From the NCBI GenBank assembly GCA_913043885.1, contig CAJWOB010000196.1:1-5493 (forward strand): 5,493 nt of DNA, given 5' to 3'. The position numbers were made by a program, and so were the translations under genes. This stretch comes from an uncultured Spirochaetaceae bacterium. Lineage in GTDB: Bacteria; Spirochaetota; Spirochaetia; SZUA-6; Bin103. Shown here piece by piece: positions 1 to 5,493 of the stretch; the stretch's first letter is position 1, and the number at the start of each line of letters is the position of its first letter. The notes below the pieces were generated by a model. That model was not told where the DNA came from and did no database searches. It saw only the letters and a program-made list of their open reading frames with translations.

Positions 1-111
1 CAGGTGCCCGAGCGTATTGGGCCGCTGGCGTTGGTAGACGAACGCTTCATCACCGTGGCTAGGCAGCGCAACCTGCCGGTCCAGATGTGGACGGTCAACG
101 AAGAGGAGGAG
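1..111 (+). other. GDPD-like C-terminal fragment fused in frame to S1 coding sequence
   Basis: The first ~36 codons encode a segment reading RIGPLALVDERF, then RQRNLPVQMWTVNEEEE. This resembles the C-terminal end of glycerophosphodiester phosphodiesterases, where an (A/H)xxxGLxVxxWTVNxxEEM strand-and-helix segment comes just before the last LGVDGIITDRP segment. Here the expected continuation is missing, and from about codon 37 the frame becomes S1 sequence (IEVVVLEVD). An S1 repeat should instead show a GhhHxSDhSW strand and a HPSEVLKKG-like loop before that point. The switch falls within a GAG-rich stretch at 100-117. It could be a genuine deletion fusion or an assembly chimera. The assignment rests on motif memory only. 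Confidence 0.55.
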
Positions 112-588
112 ATCGAGGTCGTGGTGCTGGAGGTCGACCGCTCCGCTCGCCGTATCCGCCTCGGCATCAAGCAGCTGACCGACGATCCGTGGCAGGCGCT
201 CAGCACCGCCTATCCGAAGGGCAGCACCATCGAAGGCGAGGTCACCAGCAAGACCGATTTCGGCGTGTTCGTGAAGGTGCAGGGCGGCATCGAGGGGCTC
301 ATCCCGCTCGGCCACCTCACCGACGAGGACCGCCCCCGCGGTGAGCGGCAAGAGTCCGGTGCCGATCCGGAGTCGCCCGCGGCCAAGGCCATGGAGCAGA
401 TCGAGATCGGTCAGAAGATCACCGCCGTAGTAACGGAGCTCAACGTCGAGAAACAGCGGCTGGCGATGTCGCTGCGCCAGTTCAAGAAGCAGCAGCAGCG
501 CAAAGAGATGTTCCAGTACATGCAGGACGACGAAGAGCCGGACCGCGTGTCACTGGGAGACCTCCTCAAGGAGAAGTCCCCGGGCTAA
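1..588 (+). CDS. rpsA: 30S ribosomal protein S1-like, C-terminal part (5' end outside window or rearranged)
   Basis: The reading frame is open from base 1 to the TAA at 586-588, so the 5' end lies outside the window. Counting from the GTG at 4, residues 38-63 are the end of one S1 (OB-fold RNA-binding) repeat, with VVVLEVDR, RRIRLGIKQL and the DDPW that typically closes S1 repeats. Residues 72-160 form a complete last S1 domain: GEVTSKTDFGVFVKVQGG, then GLIPL, an acidic/Pro-rich insertion at about 108-130, and AVVTELNVEKQRLAMSLR. A charged Lys/Gln helix and an acidic tail ending SLGDLLKEK follow, a style I associate with spirochaetal S1. S1 binds mRNA on the 30S subunit and helps initiation. 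Bacterial S1 usually has four to six repeats, and only about one and a half are seen here. Residues 1-36 do not resemble S1 (see the separate entry). A shorter S1-domain RNA-binding protein is possible, but rpsA is most likely. The next gene follows after 18 nt. Confidence 0.8.
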   Translation, partial: QVPERIGPLALVDERFITVARQRNLPVQMWTVNEEEEIEVVVLEVDRSARRIRLGIKQLTDDPWQALSTAYPKGSTIEGEVTSKTDFGVFVKVQGGIEGLIPLGHLTDEDRPRGERQESGADPESPAAKAMEQIEIGQKITAVVTELNVEKQRLAMSLRQFKKQQQRKEMFQYMQDDEEPDRVSLGDLLKEKSPG

Positions 589-606
589 TCGGTTGGCGCC
601 CCCGCT

Positions 607-2172
<1,566 letters not shown>

Positions 2173-2184
2173 CTGGCCCACAGT

Positions 2185-2216
2185 CGGGCTTGCGAGGGTT
2201 CGCCGTGCGAAGCCCG
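2185..2216 (+). other. Stem-loop downstream of the sigma-54 activator gene
   Basis: CGGGCTT at 2185-2191 is the exact reverse complement of AAGCCCG at 2210-2216, giving a 7-bp stem with an 18-nt loop. A bulge would allow a few further G-C pairs inside. It begins 13 nt after the activator's stop codon. No run of T follows, so it is not a standard intrinsic terminator. It could attenuate readthrough or protect the mRNA 3' end. Confidence 0.35.
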
Positions 2217-2238
2217 GCCTCGGCGGCTGCATCTCCGC

Positions 2239-2267
2239 TGCGCATCGGTCGCGGATTGCGGTAGTAT
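2239..2267 (+). promoter_or_regulatory. Weak sigma-70-like promoter candidate before the TPR-cyclase pair
   Basis: TAGTAT at 2262-2267 matches four of six bases of the -10 consensus. The hexamer 17 bp upstream, TGCGCA at 2239-2244, is a poor -35. The -10 lies in the loop of a small inverted repeat (TTGCG 2256-2260 and CGCAA 2273-2277) that could be a regulator site. This is the only non-coding gap in the window that could hold a promoter for the downstream pair. The match is weak, and readthrough from upstream is equally possible. Confidence 0.2.
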
Positions 2268-2286
2268 CCTCGCGCAACGGCACTCT

Positions 2287-2290
2287 GGAG
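2287..2290 (+). promoter_or_regulatory. Ribosome binding site deciding the TTG start at 2296
   Basis: GGAG lies 5 nt before TTG 2296. No ATG or GTG with a comparable site lies nearby in frame. This supports the rare TTG start and places the hydrophobic segment about 36 residues from the N-terminus. Confidence 0.6.
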
Positions 2291-2295
2291 CAGTA

Positions 2296-3021
2296 TTGAG
2301 CAGCGCACGCGGCGGACGGACCGCCACCAACACCAACACCGACAGTCGCTCTACCGACCTTACCGAAACGGTCGCGCGACTCATCGAACGATCGTGGAAG
2401 GGCGTGGTCATCGTCATCGCAGCGGTGGCCGTAATCGTGCTCTTCTTCGTTATCTGGGAGCCCATTCAGTCGGGCGTGGAAGAACGGGGCGCCGAGCAGG
2501 CGGAGATCGCCCAGGCGATGTTCGACGCCTGGCAGGCCGAGACCGACGCCGCCGAGCGCGACACCCTCGCTGCGCAACTGACTGCGCAGGTCTCCGCGAT
2601 CCTCGACGAGTATGACGGCCGTTATGCAGCCGAGCGCGCGCTGTATATCCGTGGGCAGTTCCACTTCGAGCAGGAAGATTGGCAATTGGCGGAGAACGAC
2701 TGGATGGCGGTGGTCGAAGCGGCCGGCGGCAGCTACCTGGCGGGCCTCGCACTCTACAACGCCGCCATCGCCGCCGAAGAGGCGGGCGATCCGGCGACCG
2801 CCATCGCGCGGCTGCAGGACGTGGTCGAGGCCTACACCCACACGCCGCTCCCGGCGCGCGCTCTGTTCGGCGAAGGCCGTATTCGGGAGCTCGCCGGCGA
2901 CGTGGAGGCGGCCCGCGCCGCGTACCAGCAACTGGAAGAGGTGTATCCGGGGAGCGATTGGGCAACCCAGGCGCGCAACCGGATTCTGTCATTAGGTATC
3001 CGAGAGCCAGCGGAGGGGTAG
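2296..3021 (+). CDS. Single-pass membrane protein with TPR-like repeats (YfgM-like architecture)
   Basis: A 241-residue protein starting at TTG. Residues 1-35 are polar with several arginines (RGGRTATNTNTDSR, then ARLIERSWKG). Residues 37-54 (VVIVIAAVAVIVLFFVIW) are one membrane helix without a lipobox or obvious signal cleavage site, so the protein is probably anchored N-in with the rest outside. Residues 60-110 are an Ala/Glu-rich helical region. Three TPR-like helix pairs follow, at about 111-144 (AERALYIRGQFHFEQEDWQLAENDW), 149-181 (GLALYNAAIAAEEAGDPATAI) and 186-218 (ARALFGEGRIRELAGDVEAARAAY), then PGSDWATQA. TPRs bind proteins; YfgM-type anchored TPR proteins work at the membrane with periplasmic partners, but no specific function is proven here. 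Its stop is only 3 nt before the adenylate cyclase start, so the two are likely translated together and may interact. The helix and TPR calls are solid; the YfgM likeness is architectural only. Confidence 0.88.
   Translation: MSSARGGRTATNTNTDSRSTDLTETVARLIERSWKGVVIVIAAVAVIVLFFVIWEPIQSGVEERGAEQAEIAQAMFDAWQAETDAAERDTLAAQLTAQVSAILDEYDGRYAAERALYIRGQFHFEQEDWQLAENDWMAVVEAAGGSYLAGLALYNAAIAAEEAGDPATAIARLQDVVEAYTHTPLPARALFGEGRIRELAGDVEAARAAYQQLEEVYPGSDWATQARNRILSLGIREPAEG
3012..3016 (+). promoter_or_regulatory. Ribosome binding site of the adenylate cyclase gene
   Basis: GGAGG, extended by two more G, sits 8 nt before ATG 3025 and lies inside the last codons of the TPR gene. It fixes the cyclase start and indicates translational coupling between the two genes. 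Confidence 0.8.
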
Positions 3022-3024
3022 GGC

Positions 3025-5493
3025 ATGGCAGGGGCAGCAGGCAACGGCGCCAACGGCAGTGACGCTGCCGATGCGAGCAGCGCAGCACGCAGTCGCTTCT
3101 TCCGCAAGCTCCTGGAGGCCCGCAACTTCGGCCTGATTATCGGGCTGTTCGTGTTCGGCGTCGTCCTGGTGGTGACGTTCGGCACGGTGCTGGTGCGCGA
3201 ACGACTGGAAGTGGCCTGGCTGGACTTCAACTTCTCCTACAAGACGCGCGCCCGTACCGAGACCATCCAGGAGGGCGTGGTGTTCGCCGAGCGCAACGTC
3301 AACGTCTCGCCCGACATCATGCTGGTGGGTATCGACGATCGCACCCTTGGTCGATTTGGCCGATTCCCGTTCCCCCGCTACCACCACGCAGACCTGGTCT
3401 CCAACCTCGCCAACATCCAGCAGCAGGAGACGCGCGAGAATGCGCTGTTCATCGACGTGTTCTTCATCGAGCGCGATCGTGCCGCGGAGGACGACGCACG
3501 TCTGGTCGAGGCCATCGCCGACAACGGCCGCGTCTTCCTCGAGACCTCGCTGCAGCGCAACGAGAGTCCACCGGAAGTGGCGGAGGACTACTTCGATCGG
3601 CACGAAGTGCTGTACGGCAACTACGGCACGCTTACCAATATCGAGGGAGACTGGGCAGAGGTAACGACCTTCTTCGGTGGGGAGCCACCGCTGAAGCCCT
3701 ACGGACGGGCTGTGGCGGGCTATGGACACGCCAATTTCGTCCAGGACCAGGACGAGACGTTCCGCCGCCAGCCCTTGGTGGTGCGACTGGCAGAGCAGGT
3801 GGACGAGGTCGCGCTCGATGAGCTGACCGTGGACTACCCCTTGGACGAGGAGTTGTTCGAACAGCTGGCGTGGCGCGACCGCGAGGGCCTCAACCACGAC
3901 GTGCCCTTTCCGCTGACCGAAGCGGTGTTGCGCGCCCTCGAGCGAGACGTGCGACGGGATGCGCCGGCCCGTCTCGAGGACACGGACGGCGACGGCGAGG
4001 CCGATGTGGAGCGCTTCTACCTCAAGAAGTACCGGAACAGCTTTCTGCCTTCGATTACCTTGGCGCTCGCCGCCAACTACTTCGGCAATACCCTCGACGA
4101 CCTCGAGATCGTCCTGGGCAGCCACATCCTCATCCCCGACATCAGCGTCTACGATCCCGAGAGTGGCACCCGGGTTCCCTACCAGATCATGACCAAGCTG
4201 CCGGAGACCGACAGCGAGGGTGAGATCGTGCGCGAGGCGGAACACCGCGGGCTCGGTGAGCTACGCATTCCCATCGACGAGACCGGCCAGATGCTGGTCA
4301 ATTTCATGGGTATTCGTTCCAGCTCCTCGGCCCAGGAGCATCAGACGTTCCCGGTGCGCTCCTACTCGGGGTATGCCGCAGCGCGCAATCCGGACCGTGC
4401 GCCGCCACGGACGCTGCGTCTCGACAACAAGATTCTGATGGTGGGCGCGTTCGCGCAGGGGATCGGTGACGAGAAGGACACCCCCTTCGGACTGATGTTT
4501 GGCGTGGAGATCCATGCCAACGCTCTCAACACCATCCTGATGGATAACTTCCTGGTGAGCGCCCCGGACTGGGTGGGGATCGTCGCTCTTCTGGTGCTGA
4601 TCATGCTGACCGCCTACCTGACGTCGCGATTCTCCACTCTCCTGGCCCTGGGCGTGTGGCTGGTCGCGGCAGTCGGCTACGGCACCGCCACCCTGGTGCT
4701 GTTCGACCTGAACAACCTTGTTCTGCCGTTCTTCCCAATCGAGATCGGCATGGGATTGACGCTGATCGCGACGATCACCTACCGGGTGGTGAGCGAGCAG
4801 CGCGACAAGCGCCAGATCCGCGACATGTTCGGCAAGTACGTGAGCCCGACGGTGGTCGACGAGATCATGCAGGATCCTCCGGAGTTGGGTGGGGTAGACA
4901 AGGAGCTGACGGTGTTCTTCTCCGACATCCGCGGCTTCACGACGCTGTCAGAGAGCATGAGCCCGCAGGAGCTGGTCAATCACCTGAACATCTACCTCGG
5001 GGCGATGACCGATCTGATCCTCGAATACCAGGGAACACTCGACAAGTACGTGGGCGACGAGATCATGTGCTTCTGGGGCGCCCCGCTGCCACAGGACGAT
5101 CATGCCTACCTGGCCTGTAAGTGCGCCCTGCACCAGATGCAGACGCTACGCCAGCTGAACGACAGTTGGCCGGAGGAGCGCCGCATCGACATCGGCATTG
5201 GGGTAAACACCGGCATCATGACGGTGGGCAACATGGGCTCGACGGGACGCATGAACTACACGCTGATGGGCGACGACGTGAACCTCGGGGCGCGTCTCGA
5301 GGGCACCAACAAGCAGTACCTCACCAACATCATCATCAGCGAGAACACCTACGAGCACGTGAAGGACCGGGTGATCGCGCGGGAGCTCGACAACATCCGG
5401 GTGAAGGGCAAGAACAAGCCGGTAGTGATCTACGAGCTCATCGACATGATCGACGATGAGATCGGCGCCAACGGCGCCTCTGAGAATGGCTCG
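3025..5493 (+). CDS. CHASE2-domain class III adenylate cyclase, 3' end beyond the window
   Basis: The frame is open for 823 codons to the window edge. This membrane enzyme makes cAMP from ATP. After a polar N-terminus, helix 1 is at about 36-57. An extracytoplasmic CHASE2 sensor spans about 62-512: IMLVGIDDRTLGRFGRFPFPR (99-119), ALFIDVFF (141-148), GYGHANFVQDQDETFRRQPLVVR (232-254), FLPSITLALAANYFG (340-354), LRIPIDETG, and GVEIHANALNTIL (493-505). Three helices follow (about 514-532, 538-560, 566-588), then a short linker with MFGKYVSP and the cyclase domain (about 627-808). Catalytic residues are all present: metal-binding Asp634 (FFSDIRGFT) and Asp678 (DKYVGDE), purine-specifying Lys674 and Thr746 (NYTLMGDDVN), Asn753 and Arg757 (NLGARLE). 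Lys/Thr marks class IIIb, favouring ATP over GTP. CHASE2 is longer than usual, with an insertion at about 256-339 carrying DTDGDGEAD (319-327). The last residues (IGANGASENGS) look like a disordered tail near the natural end. Confidence 0.95.
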   Translation, partial: MAGAAGNGANGSDAADASSAARSRFFRKLLEARNFGLIIGLFVFGVVLVVTFGTVLVRERLEVAWLDFNFSYKTRARTETIQEGVVFAERNVNVSPDIMLVGIDDRTLGRFGRFPFPRYHHADLVSNLANIQQQETRENALFIDVFFIERDRAAEDDARLVEAIADNGRVFLETSLQRNESPPEVAEDYFDRHEVLYGNYGTLTNIEGDWAEVTTFFGGEPPLKPYGRAVAGYGHANFVQDQDETFRRQPLVVRLAEQVDEVALDELTVDYPLDEELFEQLAWRDREGLNHDVPFPLTEAVLRALERDVRRDAPARLEDTDGDGEADVERFYLKKYRNSFLPSITLALAANYFGNTLDDLEIVLGSHILIPDISVYDPESGTRVPYQIMTKLPETDSEGEIVREAEHRGLGELRIPIDETGQMLVNFMGIRSSSSAQEHQTFPVRSYSGYAAARNPDRAPPRTLRLDNKILMVGAFAQGIGDEKDTPFGLMFGVEIHANALNTILMDNFLVSAPDWVGIVALLVLIMLTAYLTSRFSTLLALGVWLVAAVGYGTATLVLFDLNNLVLPFFPIEIGMGLTLIATITYRVVSEQRDKRQIRDMFGKYVSPTVVDEIMQDPPELGGVDKELTVFFSDIRGFTTLSESMSPQELVNHLNIYLGAMTDLILEYQGTLDKYVGDEIMCFWGAPLPQDDHAYLACKCALHQMQTLRQLNDSWPEERRIDIGIGVNTGIMTVGNMGSTGRMNYTLMGDDVNLGARLEGTNKQYLTNIIISENTYEHVKDRVIARELDNIRVKGKNKPVVIYELIDMIDDEIGANGASENGS

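Noticed and set aside
2174..2193. TGGCCC followed by TTGC just after the activator gene, considered as a sigma-54 promoter
   Set aside because: The distance between GG and GC is 15 nt instead of the required 10, so it cannot serve as a -24/-12 pair.
4164..4179. TGGCACC-CGGG-TTCCC resembling a sigma-54 -24/-12 promoter
   Set aside because: The essential GC of the -12 element is CC here, and the site is inside the cyclase coding sequence with no gene start nearby.
2992..4245. A 417-codon open frame on the minus strand opposite the adenylate cyclase
   Set aside because: It lies antisense to a clearly coding, domain-rich gene in GC-rich DNA where such shadow frames are common. Its translation shows no recognisable domain, and no sensible ribosome binding site or neighbour supports it.
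4656..5459. Two further + strand frames (4656-5120 and 5121-5459) within the cyclase domain
   Set aside because: They are out of frame with the cyclase, whose catalytic motifs read through uninterrupted. Their Arg/Gly/His-rich translations are shadows.
5464..5478. GGCGCCAACGGCGCC near the right edge, whose first 12 bases also occur at 3046-3057 in the same gene
   Set aside because: Both copies encode Gly-Ala-Asn-Gly in low-complexity tails of the same protein. The match is readily explained by composition and is too short for a functional repeat.

Overview
This is a compact, GC-rich stretch of bacterial DNA with all four genes on the + strand. The organism is uncertain. A spirochaete (Spirochaetota) fits best, because of the style of the last S1 domain and tail of the ribosomal protein and the pairing of a GAF-type sigma-54 activator with a CHASE2 adenylate cyclase. 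This is recognition from memory, not a search result. GC-rich codon use is even across the window, and there is no mobile element, tRNA, rRNA or CRISPR array.

Layout: (1) 1-588, the 3' part of an S1-domain gene, most likely rpsA, entering from the left edge. Its first ~36 codons do not look like S1 but like the C-terminus of a glycerophosphodiester phosphodiesterase, so the left end looks like a junction between two genes. (2) 607-2172, a complete GAF / AAA+ sigma-54-activator / Fis-HTH regulator, 18 nt after the S1 gene. (3) 2173-2295, the only sizeable gap (123 nt), holding a stem-loop, a weak promoter-like element and a clear ribosome binding site. (4) 2296-3021, a single-pass membrane protein with TPR-like repeats and a TTG start. 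(5) 3025-5493, a CHASE2 adenylate cyclase starting 3 nt after the TPR gene and running off the right edge (823 codons without a stop). It is the largest gene here.

The TPR protein and the cyclase are almost certainly co-translated, and both are predicted to expose their non-catalytic parts outside the cytoplasmic membrane. A working inference is that they form a signalling unit in which the TPR protein assists or tunes the extracytoplasmic CHASE2 sensor, while the cyclase domain makes cAMP in the cytoplasm. The upstream sigma-54 activator has a GAF domain instead of a phospho-receiver, so it probably senses a small molecule. No convincing -24/-12 promoter is visible in the window, so its targets probably lie elsewhere.

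The points most worth a second look are the GDPD/S1 junction at the left edge, an ~84-residue insertion with a DxDxDG calcium-loop motif inside the CHASE2 sensor, and the Lys/Thr (class IIIb) signature of the cyclase.
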